This document shows positions 41,073-49,882 of a stretch of 64,000 nt of DNA, in pieces. Location: contig CAJTGJ010000002.1 in NCBI GenBank assembly GCA_910575695.1, forward strand, positions 124,001 to 188,000, written 5' to 3'. The notes under the pieces are model-generated. The model ran no database searches, had not been told where the DNA came from, and saw nothing but the letters and a program-made list of their open reading frames with translations. This DNA comes from Oscillospiraceae bacterium. Its GTDB lineage: Bacteria; Bacillota; Clostridia; Oscillospirales; Oscillospiraceae. A program made the translations under genes and the position numbers. Position 1 is the first letter of the stretch. Each line of letters begins with the position of its first letter.

Positions 41073-42425
41073 GTGTTTAAGGGCAAATTGCATGGCATCC
41101 ATGCGCCCCACAGGAAAAACACTGTGGACTGCGCACCGACGCGTATGCCGGTGCCCGCGATGATCACCGTCCCCATGTCCATGAACATCGGCGCGCCGGC
41201 CAAGCCGGTGGTGAAGCCGGGCGAAACGGTCAAGGTGGGACAGCTGATCGCCGAGGCGGGAGGCTTCATGTCCGCGCCCATCTACTCCGGCGTGTCCGGC
41301 AAGGTGAAGCGTCTGGACGAGATCGTGGGCTCCAACGGGCGGTTCGACACCGTCATCGTCATCGAGAGCGACGGCGAGCAGGCGGTGTGGGAGGGCGTCA
41401 AGCCCCCCGTGGTCACCGACAAGGACAGCTTTGTGGAGGCGGTGCGCCAGTGCGGCTGCGTCGGCCTGGGCGGCGCGGGCTTCCCCACGTCCGTCAAGCT
41501 GAATGTGGACCCGGACCGCGTCCATGCCATCATCATCAACGGCGCGGAGTGCGAGCCGTACATCACCTCGGATACCCGCACCATGATCGACAGCGCGGAC
41601 GACGTGATCTACGGGGCCCAGCTGCTCCAGAAGTATTACACCGCCGACCGCATCGTCATCGGCATTGAGGACAACAAGCCCCAGTGCGTGAAGATCATGG
41701 AGGAGGCGGGCAAGGGCGTCCCCGGCTTCGAGGTGGCCTCCCTGCCCGCGCTGTACCCCCAGGGCGGCGAGAAAGTGCTCATCTACAACACCACCGGCGA
41801 GGTGGTCCCCGAGGGCAAGCTGCCCATCGACGTGGGCGCCATCGTCATCAACTGCACCACTCTGGCTGTCATCGCCAAGTACATCCGCACCGGGATGCCC
41901 CTGGTGGAGAAGGTGGTTACCATCGACGGCTCCGCCATCGCCAACCCCCAGAACGTCATCGCCCCGGTGGGCACGCCGATCCAGAATCTGCTGGACTTCG
42001 CGGGGCTGAAGTGCGAGCCGAAAAAGGTGCTCTACGGCGGCCCCATGATGGGCATTTCCGTCCCCAGCCTGGAGGCCCCCATCATGAAGAACACCAACGC
42101 CATCATCGCCTTTGACGAGAAGGACGCCGAGGATCCCGTGCCCTCCGCCTGCATCCGCTGCGGGCGCTGCGTGGCCCACTGCCCCTTCAACCTGATGCCC
42201 GCCGCCATCGAGAGCGCCTATAAGAACAACGAGCCGGAGACCCTCAAGGCGCTGAAGGTGAACATCTGCATGGAGTGCGGCTGCTGTTCCTTCAGCTGTC
42301 CCGCCCGCCGCCCGCTGGTGCAGGTGAACAAGCTGGCCAAGGCCATGCTGAACAAATACAACGCCGAACAGAAGGCCGCCGCCGAGAAGAAAGCGGCCAA
42401 GGCGAAAGAAAAGGAGGCGGTCTAA
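41073..42425 (+). CDS. rnfC: Rnf complex subunit C (Fe-S, NADH-side)
   Basis: 450 aa. In Rnf, ferredoxin oxidation is coupled to NAD+ reduction and Na+ or H+ export; RnfC carries the NADH/FMN site. Seen: the N-terminal FKGKLHGIHAPHRKNT, GLGGAGFPTSVKL (nucleotide-binding), INGAECEPYIT, and two 4Fe-4S motifs CIRCGRCVAHCPF and CMECGCCSFSCPA; a Lys/Ala-rich tail ends the protein. Start is GTG at 41073 after GAGGAGG. Confidence 0.96.
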   Translation: MFKGKLHGIHAPHRKNTVDCAPTRMPVPAMITVPMSMNIGAPAKPVVKPGETVKVGQLIAEAGGFMSAPIYSGVSGKVKRLDEIVGSNGRFDTVIVIESDGEQAVWEGVKPPVVTDKDSFVEAVRQCGCVGLGGAGFPTSVKLNVDPDRVHAIIINGAECEPYITSDTRTMIDSADDVIYGAQLLQKYYTADRIVIGIEDNKPQCVKIMEEAGKGVPGFEVASLPALYPQGGEKVLIYNTTGEVVPEGKLPIDVGAIVINCTTLAVIAKYIRTGMPLVEKVVTIDGSAIANPQNVIAPVGTPIQNLLDFAGLKCEPKKVLYGGPMMGISVPSLEAPIMKNTNAIIAFDEKDAEDPVPSACIRCGRCVAHCPFNLMPAAIESAYKNNEPETLKALKVNICMECGCCSFSCPARRPLVQVNKLAKAMLNKYNAEQKAAAEKKAAKAKEKEAV

Positions 42426-43373
42426 ATGAACAAGAACATGGTCGTCTCCGTCAACCCCCACATCTACGCAGCCCAGACCACCCAGACCATCATGCGGGAC
42501 GTGCTGATTGCCCTGTTCCCCGCCGTGATCGCGTCGGTTGTGTTCTTCGGCGTTAAGGCCCTGCTGGTGGAGGCCGTGTGCGTGGCGGTGGCCGTGCTGT
42601 GCGAGTGGGCCTTTGAAAAGATCTGCCGCCGGGACAACACCATCACCGACCTGTCCGCCGCCGTCACCGGCCTGCTGCTGGCGCTGAACCTGCCCCGGGA
42701 CATCCCCCTCTGGCAGGCCGCGTTCGGCGCGTTCGTGGCCATCGTGGTCATCAAGCAGTTTTTCGGCGGCATCGGCCAGAACTTCGCCAACCCCGCCATC
42801 ACCGCCCGCGTCATCATGCTGGTGGCGTTCTCCGGCACCATGACCGCCTTTGCCCCCGCCGCGTTCTCCAACGCGCCGGTGGACGCCGTCACCGCCGCCA
42901 CCCCCCTGGCCCTGCTGGGTTCCGAGGGCGCGGCAGGCGAGCTGCCCACCCTGGCCCAGATGTTCCTGGGCGCCCGGGGCGGCTCCATGGGCGAGACCAG
43001 CTGCCTGGCCCTGCTCATCGGCTTTGCCTACCTGCTCTGCCGCAAGGTGATTTCCTGGCACACCCCCGTGGCCTTCATCGGCACCGTGCTGGTGTTCACC
43101 GCTCTGCTGCCGGGCCAGCAGCCCCTGTACCAGGTCATGGCGGGCGGCCTGTTCATCGGCGCCATCTTCATGGCCACCGACTACACCACGTCCCCCCCCA
43201 CCCCCGCCGGCAAGCTGATTTTTGGCGTGGGCTGCGGCCTCATCACCGTGGCCATCCGCGTGTGGGGCAACTATCCCGAGGGCGTATCCTTCTCCATCCT
43301 GCTGATGAACATTCTCAACCCGTATATCAGCAGCTGGACGAAAACCAAGCCGTTTGGAGGTGTTGAGGCATGA
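42426..43373 (+). CDS. rnfD: Rnf complex subunit D
   Basis: 315 aa membrane subunit with about nine or ten helices. Motif ATDYTTSPPTPAGK near residue 250 holds the Thr that carries covalent FMN in the family. It starts directly after the rnfC stop codon and overlaps rnfG by 4 nt. Confidence 0.95.
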   Translation: MNKNMVVSVNPHIYAAQTTQTIMRDVLIALFPAVIASVVFFGVKALLVEAVCVAVAVLCEWAFEKICRRDNTITDLSAAVTGLLLALNLPRDIPLWQAAFGAFVAIVVIKQFFGGIGQNFANPAITARVIMLVAFSGTMTAFAPAAFSNAPVDAVTAATPLALLGSEGAAGELPTLAQMFLGARGGSMGETSCLALLIGFAYLLCRKVISWHTPVAFIGTVLVFTALLPGQQPLYQVMAGGLFIGAIFMATDYTTSPPTPAGKLIFGVGCGLITVAIRVWGNYPEGVSFSILLMNILNPYISSWTKTKPFGGVEA

Positions 43374-43912
43374 CAAAAGCAAAATCCAATGTAATGACTG
43401 ATTTCGGGGCCCCAATCATCGTGCTGGTCCTGATCTGCGCGGTGATGAGCGGCCTGCTGGCCTTCACCAACGGCATCACCGCCCCTATCATCGAGGAGGC
43501 CGAGCGCAAGGCCAACGAGGAGGCCAGGCTGGAGGTCATGCCCCAGGCCGACAGCTTTGAGCAGGTGGAGATCGCGGGCGTGCCCGACTCCGTCACCGGC
43601 GTGTTCAAGGCCGCCAACGGCGCGGGCTATGTGTTCTCCATCACCGCCCAGGGCTACGGCGGCAAGAACACCCTGAAAATGACCGTGGGCATCGATATGG
43701 AGGGCAAGATCACCGACACCAAGGTGCTCAGCCACTCCGAGACCGCCGGTCTGGGCTCCAAGATCGAAAGCGACGCCTTCCGGAGCCAGTTCCCCGGCAA
43801 GGACGCCAGCCTGGAGGGCGTGGACAACATTTCCGGCGCCACGTTCTCCTCCAACTACTACCGTGCCGCCATCGCCGACGCGTATACCGCCTACGGCATG
43901 GTGGCGGGCTGA
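43370..43912 (+). CDS. rnfG: Rnf complex subunit G
   Basis: 180 aa. One N-terminal membrane helix (about 14-38) and a periplasmic-side FMN domain with NISGATFSS near 151-159, whose Thr takes covalent FMN. ApbE-type flavin transferase, needed for attachment, is not in this window. Confidence 0.95.
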   Translation: MTKAKSNVMTDFGAPIIVLVLICAVMSGLLAFTNGITAPIIEEAERKANEEARLEVMPQADSFEQVEIAGVPDSVTGVFKAANGAGYVFSITAQGYGGKNTLKMTVGIDMEGKITDTKVLSHSETAGLGSKIESDAFRSQFPGKDASLEGVDNISGATFSSNYYRAAIADAYTAYGMVAG

Positions 43913-43931
43913 GGAAGGGAGGCACTCCGAT

Positions 43932-44624
43932 ATGAAAAACAATAAGCTGCAGATCCTGACCAACGGCATCATCAAGGAAAACCCCATCCTGGTGCTGATT
44001 CTGGGCACCTGCCCCTTCCTGGCGGTTACCACCCAGGCGTTCAACGCCATCGGCATGGGCGCGGCGGTCACTTTCGTCCTGCTGTGCTCCAACGTGATGA
44101 TCTCCCTGCTGCGCAAGGTCATTTCCGACAAGGTGCGCATACCCTGCTACATCGTGGTCATTGCCTCCTTTGTGACCCTGGTGCAGATGATCGTCAAGGC
44201 GTTCCTGCCCGCGCTGGACAAGTCGCTGGGCCTGTTCCTGCCCCTGATCGTGGTGAACTGCATCATCCTGGGCCGGGCGGAGATGTTCGCCAACAAGAAC
44301 AACCCCTTCGATTCCGCCCTGGACGCCATCGGCATGGGCGTGGGCTACACGCTGGCCATGCTGGCCATGGCCTCCATCCGTGAGATTTTCGGCGCGGGCA
44401 CCTGGTTCGGAATGCCCGTCCCCGTGCTGGCGGACAACAACATCTCCATTATGACCATGGCCCCCGGCGGCTTTGCCATCTTCGGCATTCTGATCGCCAT
44501 TATCAACAAGGCCAGCAACGGCAAGGCCATCAAGAGGAAAGACTTCAGCTGTGAGGGATGCCCCAGCGCCGCGGCGTGCAACGGGCAGAACTGCGCTGAA
44601 AAGAGGGAGGCTGCCGCGAAATGA
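43932..44624 (+). CDS. rnfE: Rnf complex subunit E
   Basis: 230 aa membrane subunit. Seen: NGIIKENPILVLILGTCPFLAVTT, LGRAEMFANKN and ASIREIFGAGTWFG, typical of RnfE. A C-terminal extension of about 30 residues bears four Cys (CEGCPSAAACNGQNC) that could bind an extra metal or Fe-S centre. Overlaps rnfA by 4 nt. Confidence 0.94.
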   Translation: MKNNKLQILTNGIIKENPILVLILGTCPFLAVTTQAFNAIGMGAAVTFVLLCSNVMISLLRKVISDKVRIPCYIVVIASFVTLVQMIVKAFLPALDKSLGLFLPLIVVNCIILGRAEMFANKNNPFDSALDAIGMGVGYTLAMLAMASIREIFGAGTWFGMPVPVLADNNISIMTMAPGGFAIFGILIAIINKASNGKAIKRKDFSCEGCPSAAACNGQNCAEKREAAAK

Positions 44625-45244
44625 TTGATTTTAAAGTCCTGCTCTCCATTGTAATGGCCGCGATCCTGGTGAACAACTACGTGCTGAGCCAGTTCCTGGG
44701 CATCTGCCCCTTCCTGGGCGTGTCCAAGAAGCTGGACCAGGCCGCGGGCATGAGCGTGGCCGTTATCTTTGTCATGGTGCTGGCCACCGCTGTCACGTTC
44801 CCCATCCAGTACTTCGTACTCAACCCCAACGGGCTGGGCTACCTCCAGACCATCGTGTTCATCCTGGTCATCGCCGCCCTGGTGCAGCTGGTGGAGATTG
44901 TGCTGAAGAAGTACATCCCCGCCCTCCACGCCTCCCTGGGCGTGTATCTGCCCCTGATCACCACCAACTGCGCGGTGCTGGGCTGCTGCATCAGCAACAT
45001 CGACAACTACATGGGCGTGGGCGGCTTCGCCGGTTCCTTTGTCCAGGCCCTGTTCAACGCTCTGGGCTCCGGCCTGGGCTTCCTGCTGGCCATGGTGCTG
45101 TTCGCCGGCGTGCGCAGCAAGGTGGACAAGTGCAACTGCCCCGAGAGCTTCAAGGGAATGCCCATCACCCTGATCTCCGCGTCCATCGTGTCCGTGTCCT
45201 TCATGGGCTTCGCGGGCATCGTGGAAAACCTGCTGGGCGTTTAA
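44621..45244 (+). CDS. rnfA: Rnf complex subunit A
   Basis: 207 aa, six hydrophobic helices in the inverted-repeat pattern shared with RnfE. Motifs NNYVLSQFLGICPFLGVSK and TNCAVLG hold the Cys that, with RnfE, bind the intramembrane iron centre. Confidence 0.95.
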   Translation: MIDFKVLLSIVMAAILVNNYVLSQFLGICPFLGVSKKLDQAAGMSVAVIFVMVLATAVTFPIQYFVLNPNGLGYLQTIVFILVIAALVQLVEIVLKKYIPALHASLGVYLPLITTNCAVLGCCISNIDNYMGVGGFAGSFVQALFNALGSGLGFLLAMVLFAGVRSKVDKCNCPESFKGMPITLISASIVSVSFMGFAGIVENLLGV

Positions 45245-45259
45245 GGAGGGGAGCGTAAT

Positions 45260-46081
45260 ATGAATCCAATTGTGATTGCTGTGCTGGTGGTGGCTGTGAT
45301 CGGCCTGCTGTGCGCCGTGATGCTGACCATCGCGTCCAAGTTCATGGCGGTTGAGGTGGACGAGCGCATCCCCCTGGTGCGTGAGTGCCTGCCCGGTGCC
45401 AACTGCGGCGCCTGCGGCTTCGCCGGGTGCGACGGCTACGCCGCCGCCCTGGTGGAGGACCCCGACCTGTCCGTGTCCCTGTGCATTCCCGGCGGCGCTT
45501 CCGCCTCCGCCAGCATCGGCAAGGTGCTGGGCCGCGAGGCGGGCGACGTGGCCAGGCAGGTGGCCGAGGTGCGCTGTTCCGGCACCTGTGACGCCACCTC
45601 TGTGAAAATGGACTACAAGGGCCTGGAGAGCTGCGCCGCCGCCAAGCTGCTGTTCGGCGGCACCGGCAAGTGCGTGTACGGCTGCATCGGCCTGGGCGAC
45701 TGCGCCCAGGTGTGCCCCGTGTCCGCCATCCACATCAACGGCGGGCTGGCCCGGGTGGACGCCAGCGTGTGCATCGGCTGCGGCCTGTGCGCCAAGACCT
45801 GCCCCAACGGCGTCATCGCCATCCGCCCCGCCGACGCCCACATGGTGGTGGACTGCAACAGCCGCCAGAAGGGCGCGGGCACCCGCAAGAGCTGCACTGC
45901 GGGCTGTATCGGCTGCCGCCTGTGCGAGAAGAACTGCCACACCGGGGCCATCACCGTCACCGACAACCTGGCGAGCATTGACTACGCCAAGTGCGACGGC
46001 TGCGGCAAGTGCATCGAGGTGTGTAAGGCCGGGTGCCTCGTCGCTTTGAACATTACCAAGGCCGAGGTCGTCAACGGCTGA
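45260..46081 (+). CDS. rnfB: Rnf complex subunit B (polyferredoxin)
   Basis: 273 aa. One N-terminal membrane helix, then CLPGANCGACGFAGC (first 4Fe-4S) followed by four ferredoxin-type clusters: CIGLGDCAQVCP, CIGCGLCAKTCP, CIGCRLCEKNC and CDGCGKCIEVC. It is the electron entry point from ferredoxin. Last of the six rnf genes (order C-D-G-E-A-B as in Clostridium and Acetobacterium). Confidence 0.96.
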   Translation: MNPIVIAVLVVAVIGLLCAVMLTIASKFMAVEVDERIPLVRECLPGANCGACGFAGCDGYAAALVEDPDLSVSLCIPGGASASASIGKVLGREAGDVARQVAEVRCSGTCDATSVKMDYKGLESCAAAKLLFGGTGKCVYGCIGLGDCAQVCPVSAIHINGGLARVDASVCIGCGLCAKTCPNGVIAIRPADAHMVVDCNSRQKGAGTRKSCTAGCIGCRLCEKNCHTGAITVTDNLASIDYAKCDGCGKCIEVCKAGCLVALNITKAEVVNG

Positions 46082-46086
46082 CAAAT

Positions 46087-46143
46087 GAAAAAACGCCAAC
46101 GGGGGAGAGGCCGCTTTGCGGCTCTCCCTTCGTTGCGGTTTTG
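46087..46143 (+). terminator. Hairpin after rnfB
   Basis: AACGCCAACGGGGGAGAG and CTCTCCCTTCGTTGCGGTT pair imperfectly over most of their length around CCGC/GCGG, followed by TTTT. It should end or lower transcription before the NusG-II gene. Confidence 0.7.
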
Positions 46144-46153
46144 GAGGAATTTT

Positions 46154-46531
46154 GTGGAAAGGTTGAAAAGCCATCGGAACGATGTTATACTGATTGCCGT
46201 GCTGGCGGTGCTGGGCGGGGCGCTGGCCCTGTTTTTGTGGCTCACCCGGCAGACCGGGGGGATCGTGGCCGTTCAGATGGACGGGGAGATCATCATGGAG
46301 CTGCCCCTGGACAAGGACGCCCGGGTGGTGCTGGGGGAAGGGGCGGACACCAACACGCTGGTAATCGAGGGCGGAAAGGCCCGGGTGGTGGAGGCGTCCT
46401 GTCCCGACCAGGTGTGTGTGCGGCAGGGAGGCATTCAGTATGAGGGAGAGTCCATCGTCTGCCTGCCCCACAGGCTGATCGTCACCATAGAAGGCGGACA
46501 GGGAAACGGTGTGGACGGTGCTGCGGGGTAG
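46154..46531 (+). CDS. NusG domain II-containing membrane-anchored protein
   Basis: 125 aa. One membrane helix (about 12-34), then a small beta domain (VAVQMDGEIIMELPL, VVEASCPDQVCVRQGGI, VCLPHRLIVTIE) of the NusG-II/DUF1312 type with two conserved Cys. Start is GTG at 46154 because GGAGG lies six bases upstream; an earlier ATG falls within the terminator hairpin. Such proteins often accompany rnf genes with a Gx transporter; the role is not known. Confidence 0.85.
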   Translation: MERLKSHRNDVILIAVLAVLGGALALFLWLTRQTGGIVAVQMDGEIIMELPLDKDARVVLGEGADTNTLVIEGGKARVVEASCPDQVCVRQGGIQYEGESIVCLPHRLIVTIEGGQGNGVDGAAG

Positions 46532-46541
46532 GAGGTTTAAG

Positions 46542-47030
46542 ATGAAAGCGTCAAAGGTTGCCCAATACGGTTTGCTGACTGCCCTGGCGCTGGTGCTGTC
46601 CTATCTGGAATCCCTGGTGCCGCCGCTGTGGGTGCCGGGGGTGAAGCTGGGCCTGCCCAACCTGGCCGTGGTGTTCGCGCTGTATCGCTTAGGCTTCAAG
46701 GACGCGTGTGCCATCTCGCTGGTACGGGTGGTGCTGGTGGCGCTGCTGTTCGGCAACGGGGCGGCGCTGGCCTACAGCATCGCTGGTGCGGCGCTGAGCC
46801 TGGCCCTTATGGGCCTGCTGAAGCGGACGGGGAAATTTTCCTCCGTGGGGGTCAGCGTGGCCGGGGGCGTGGCCCACAACGCGGGGCAGATTCTGGTGGC
46901 CATGGCCCTGCTGGAGACGTCAAGGCTGGCGTGGTACCTCCCGGTGCTGTGGATTTCCGGAATGATTGCCGGAGTGCTGGTCGGGATCGTGTCCGGAGTG
47001 CTGGTGAAGCGGGTGCCGGAGAGAAAATGA
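46542..47030 (+). CDS. Gx transporter family / heptaprenyl diphosphate synthase component I-like membrane protein
   Basis: 162 aa with five or six hydrophobic helices. Seen: ALALVLSYLESLVPP, PGVKLGLPNLAVVFALYRLG and GGVAHNAGQI, typical of the Hpre_diP_synt_I / Gx transporter family (ECF S-component-like fold). Commonly found beside rnf genes. Start ATG after TAGGAGG. Confidence 0.85.
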   Translation: MKASKVAQYGLLTALALVLSYLESLVPPLWVPGVKLGLPNLAVVFALYRLGFKDACAISLVRVVLVALLFGNGAALAYSIAGAALSLALMGLLKRTGKFSSVGVSVAGGVAHNAGQILVAMALLETSRLAWYLPVLWISGMIAGVLVGIVSGVLVKRVPERK

Positions 47031-47040
47031 GGTGGTTCCC

Positions 47041-47241
47041 ATGAAATTGAAACCGGTTGATCTGTTGACGCTTGTGATTTGGATGATTGCGGTGGCGATT
47101 TGGGCGGCGCGGCTGGTCGGTGACGCCGTGTCGGGCAGGACGGGTTCGGCGGGGGTCAATATCACCTTGGCTGTTGTCTGGCTTGCCAGTCTCAGCGGTA
47201 TGCTTTGTCGGTATTGGAAAAGCCGCAAAGGCAAGAAATAA
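47041..47241 (+). CDS. Small two-helix membrane protein
   Basis: 66 aa. Two hydrophobic segments (about 6-24 and 38-55) and a basic tail (KSRKGKK). GAGGTGG sits before the ATG at 47041. No family recognised. It lies between the Gx transporter gene and the acyltransferase-like gene with short gaps on each side, so co-transcription is likely. Confidence 0.7.
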   Translation: MKLKPVDLLTLVIWMIAVAIWAARLVGDAVSGRTGSAGVNITLAVVWLASLSGMLCRYWKSRKGKK

Positions 47242-47253
47242 GGAGGACTTTTT

Positions 47254-47922
47254 ATGAATTTGAACACAACCGGGCTGTTTGACCTGAGCCACACCCTGGC
47301 GGGGGAGTACCTGGCCCGCTTTGAATACCCCTGGCAGGCCCTGGACGGCATCAAGGAGCTGATCTTGTCCCTGGGCCCCGCCCTGGGGGAGGAGTATGAG
47401 GAGCGCGCCCCCCAGGTGTGGGTGCACCAGACGGCCAAAATCGCCCCCACCGCTTTCCTGGGCGCGCCCTGCATCATCGGGCCGGACACCGAGGTGCGCC
47501 ACTGCGCCTTCATCCGGGGCTCCGCCCTGGTGGGGGCGAACTGCGTGGTGGGCAACTCCGTGGAGCTGAAAAATGCCATTTTGTTTGACAACGTCCAGAC
47601 CCCGCATTATAATTACGTTGGCGATTCTATTCTGGGTTACAAGAGCCATATGGGGGCGGGTTCCATCACCTCCAACGTGAAGTCGGACAAAACCCTTGTC
47701 AGCGTGAAAAACCAGGGGGAGAAAATTGAGACGGGCCGGAAAAAGTTCGGCGCGATGCTGGGCGATTTTGTGGAGGTGGGCTGCAACAGCGTGCTCAACC
47801 CCGGCACCGTCATCGGCCCCCGCAGCAATGTCTATCCCGTGTCCTGCGTCCGGGGGGTGGTCCCGCCGGACAGCATCTATAAAACCGGGGGAGTGATCGT
47901 CCCCAAGACGAAGGGAGAATAA
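47254..47922 (+). CDS. GlmU-like left-handed beta-helix acyltransferase
   Basis: 222 aa. After about 55 residues the hexapeptide helix begins (VWVHQTAKIAPTAFLGAPCIIGPDTEVRHCAF). ELKNAILFDN, PHYNYVGDSILGYKSHMGAGSITSNVKSD and FVEVGCNSVLNPGTVIGPRSNVYP closely follow the C-terminal acetyltransferase part of GlmU/GalM-type sugar-phosphate enzymes. There is no uridyltransferase domain (no LAAGxGTRM). With glmM 3 nt downstream it probably acetylates glucosamine 1-phosphate or a related amino sugar. Confidence 0.8.
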   Translation: MNLNTTGLFDLSHTLAGEYLARFEYPWQALDGIKELILSLGPALGEEYEERAPQVWVHQTAKIAPTAFLGAPCIIGPDTEVRHCAFIRGSALVGANCVVGNSVELKNAILFDNVQTPHYNYVGDSILGYKSHMGAGSITSNVKSDKTLVSVKNQGEKIETGRKKFGAMLGDFVEVGCNSVLNPGTVIGPRSNVYPVSCVRGVVPPDSIYKTGGVIVPKTKGE

Positions 47923-47925
47923 CCT

Positions 47926-49293
47926 ATGGGAAAATATTTCGGCACCGACGGCTTCCGGGGCAAGGCCAACGTGGAGCTCACCGCCGACCACGCCTATGAG
48001 GTGGGGCGGTTCCTGGGCTGGTATTACGGCCGGGAGCACAAGGCCCGCATCGTGGTGGGCAAGGACACCCGGCGCTCCAGCTACGTGCTGGAGTACGCCA
48101 TCAGCGCGGGCATGGCCGCCTCCGGGGCGGACGTGTACCTGCTCCACGTCACCACTACGCCGTCGGTGTCCTACGTCACCCGGACGGACGGGTTCGACTG
48201 CGGCGTGATGATCTCCGCCTCCCACAACCCATACTATGACAACGGCATCAAGCTCCTCAACCGGGAAGGGGAGAAGATGGACGAGTCCACCATCCATCTG
48301 GTGGAGGACTACCTGGACGGCAATCTGGAGCTGTACGGACAGCCCATGCCCAAGCTGCCTTTTGCCGCCAATGATGGTGTGGGCAGTATTGTGGACCACG
48401 CCGCGGGCCGCAACCGCTACATGGGCTATCTGATCTCGCTGGCGGTGTACTCCTTCCGGGGGAAACGGATCGCCCTGGACTGCGCCAACGGCTCCGCCTG
48501 GAGCATCGCCCCCAACGTGTTCCGCTCCCTGGGGGCGGACGTGCACGTTATCAACGACCGCCCGGACGGGCTGAATATCAACGCTGATGCGGGTTCCACC
48601 CACATAGACGGGCTGTGCAGATATGTGAAGGAGCACGGGCTGGACGCGGGGTTTGCTTTCGACGGGGACGCCGACCGCTGCCTGGCGGTGGATGAGAACG
48701 GCCATGTGGTGGACGGCGACCAGATCATGTATCTGTACGGCCTGTATATGAAAGAGCGGGGCAAGCTGCTGACCAATGCGGTGGTGACCACGGTCATGTC
48801 CAACTTCGGGCTGTACAAGGCCTTTGACGCGGCGGGGATTGACTACAAAAAGACCGCCGTGGGGGACAAGTACGTGTACGAGGAGATGGTGCGGGGCGGG
48901 CACCGCCTGGGCGGCGAGCAGTCGGGGCACATCATTTTCTCCAAGTACGCCCGGACGGGGGACGGCATCCTGACCTCGCTGAAGATCATGGAGGTCATGA
49001 TGGCGAAAAAGGAGACGCTGAGCCGTCTGGCCGAGCCGGTGACCATTTATCCCCAGGTGCTCATCAACGTGCGGGTGAAGGACAAGAGGACGGCCCAGGA
49101 CGACCCCGCCGTCCAGGCGGCGGTGCAGGCCGTGGCGGACGAGCTGGGGGACACGGGCCGCATCCTGGTGCGGGAGTCGGGCACCGAGCCGCTGGTGCGG
49201 GTGATGGTGGAGGCCCCGGAGAAGCAGCAGTGCCAAAACCTGGCCCAGAGCGTGGTGGACGTCATTATCGCCCAGGGACATCAAGCGGAATAA
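47926..49293 (+). CDS. glmM: Phosphoglucosamine mutase
   Basis: 455 aa. Interconverts glucosamine 6- and 1-phosphate for peptidoglycan precursors. Seen: FGTDGFRG (5-12), the phosphoserine loop ISASHNPYYDNGIK, the metal loop FDGDADRCLAVD, GEQSGHI and the phosphate-binding RESGTEPLVRVMVE. All four active-site loops are complete. Confidence 0.95.
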   Translation: MGKYFGTDGFRGKANVELTADHAYEVGRFLGWYYGREHKARIVVGKDTRRSSYVLEYAISAGMAASGADVYLLHVTTTPSVSYVTRTDGFDCGVMISASHNPYYDNGIKLLNREGEKMDESTIHLVEDYLDGNLELYGQPMPKLPFAANDGVGSIVDHAAGRNRYMGYLISLAVYSFRGKRIALDCANGSAWSIAPNVFRSLGADVHVINDRPDGLNINADAGSTHIDGLCRYVKEHGLDAGFAFDGDADRCLAVDENGHVVDGDQIMYLYGLYMKERGKLLTNAVVTTVMSNFGLYKAFDAAGIDYKKTAVGDKYVYEEMVRGGHRLGGEQSGHIIFSKYARTGDGILTSLKIMEVMMAKKETLSRLAEPVTIYPQVLINVRVKDKRTAQDDPAVQAAVQAVADELGDTGRILVRESGTEPLVRVMVEAPEKQQCQNLAQSVVDVIIAQGHQAE

Positions 49294-49296
49294 AGT

Positions 49297-49338
49297 AAAA
49301 AAGCTCCCCGGAAGGTTGTCCTTCCGGGGAGCTTTTTT
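49297..49338. terminator. Terminator after glmM
   Basis: AAAAAAGCTCCCCGGAAGG and its exact complement pair around a 4-nt loop; A and T runs make it bidirectional, serving glmM and the convergent gene. Confidence 0.93.
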
Positions 49339-49882
49339 AGCGAATTAGAGAGCGGAAGCAGCGCTCAGGCATTGTGGGCCGCAGCAAGCCCCACAGGCGC
49401 GCCTTCGGGTCATCGCATGGGGGTGGGGGTGGGGACAACGCCTCCCATGCCTGCGCGGTTCCATATTGAAAGGCAGACCAATTTTCGTTCAGAACGGCGC
49501 CGTTTGCCGTGGCGGTGATATAGAGATTTTGGAGCAGGAAGTCAAAACCGTCCCGGTATTCTCTGGGGGACAGGCCGCAGACCTGTTTCAGAAAAGCGGT
49601 TTCGGCAGTTGAGCCGTTGTCCAGCAGGGAAAGAATGCGTTCTGCCGGTGGAGTGAGGGGCTTTCGCGGCTTCACCGCTTTCAGCAGATGGTAGGCTTCG
49701 GGGGACAGGTAGGTTGTCCGCTTGCGGAACGCCTTGGAATAGAACAGCTTGTGCTGGTCAATCAGCTCGGTTACATCCTGCCAGGTACAGCCCACGTCTT
49801 CTAACGCGGGCAGATCGGGGCTTTGGTTGCACAAAAGGATGCCGTTGGCCTCCAAATAGCTTTGTAAAGGGTTTATGCGCAT
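49337..49882 (-). CDS. AlkZ-related-like protein of unknown function
   Basis: 181 aa, soluble. Seen: LEDVGCTWQDVTELIDQHKLFYSKAFRKRTTYLSPEAYHLLKAV and NWSAFQYGTAQAWE. The pattern recalls the small AlkZ-related group (winged-helix, DNA-glycosylase-like), but the QxQ catalytic motif of true AlkZ is not visible, so activity is doubtful. Start codon follows the stop of the beta-CASP gene with no gap, so the two are coupled. Confidence 0.6.
   Translation of the reverse strand: MRINPLQSYLEANGILLCNQSPDLPALEDVGCTWQDVTELIDQHKLFYSKAFRKRTTYLSPEAYHLLKAVKPRKPLTPPAERILSLLDNGSTAETAFLKQVCGLSPREYRDGFDFLLQNLYITATANGAVLNENWSAFQYGTAQAWEALSPPPPPCDDPKARLWGLLRPTMPERCFRSLIR

Noticed and set aside
46085..46153. N-terminal extension of the NusG-II protein starting at an earlier ATG
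   Set aside because: That stretch is the terminator hairpin after rnfB; the GTG at 46154 has the ribosome site.
46852..49284. Very long open frame (about 810 codons) on the minus strand opposite glmM and its neighbours
   Set aside because: Antisense to well-supported genes, His/Gly/Val-rich with no domain motif; a by-product of high GC.
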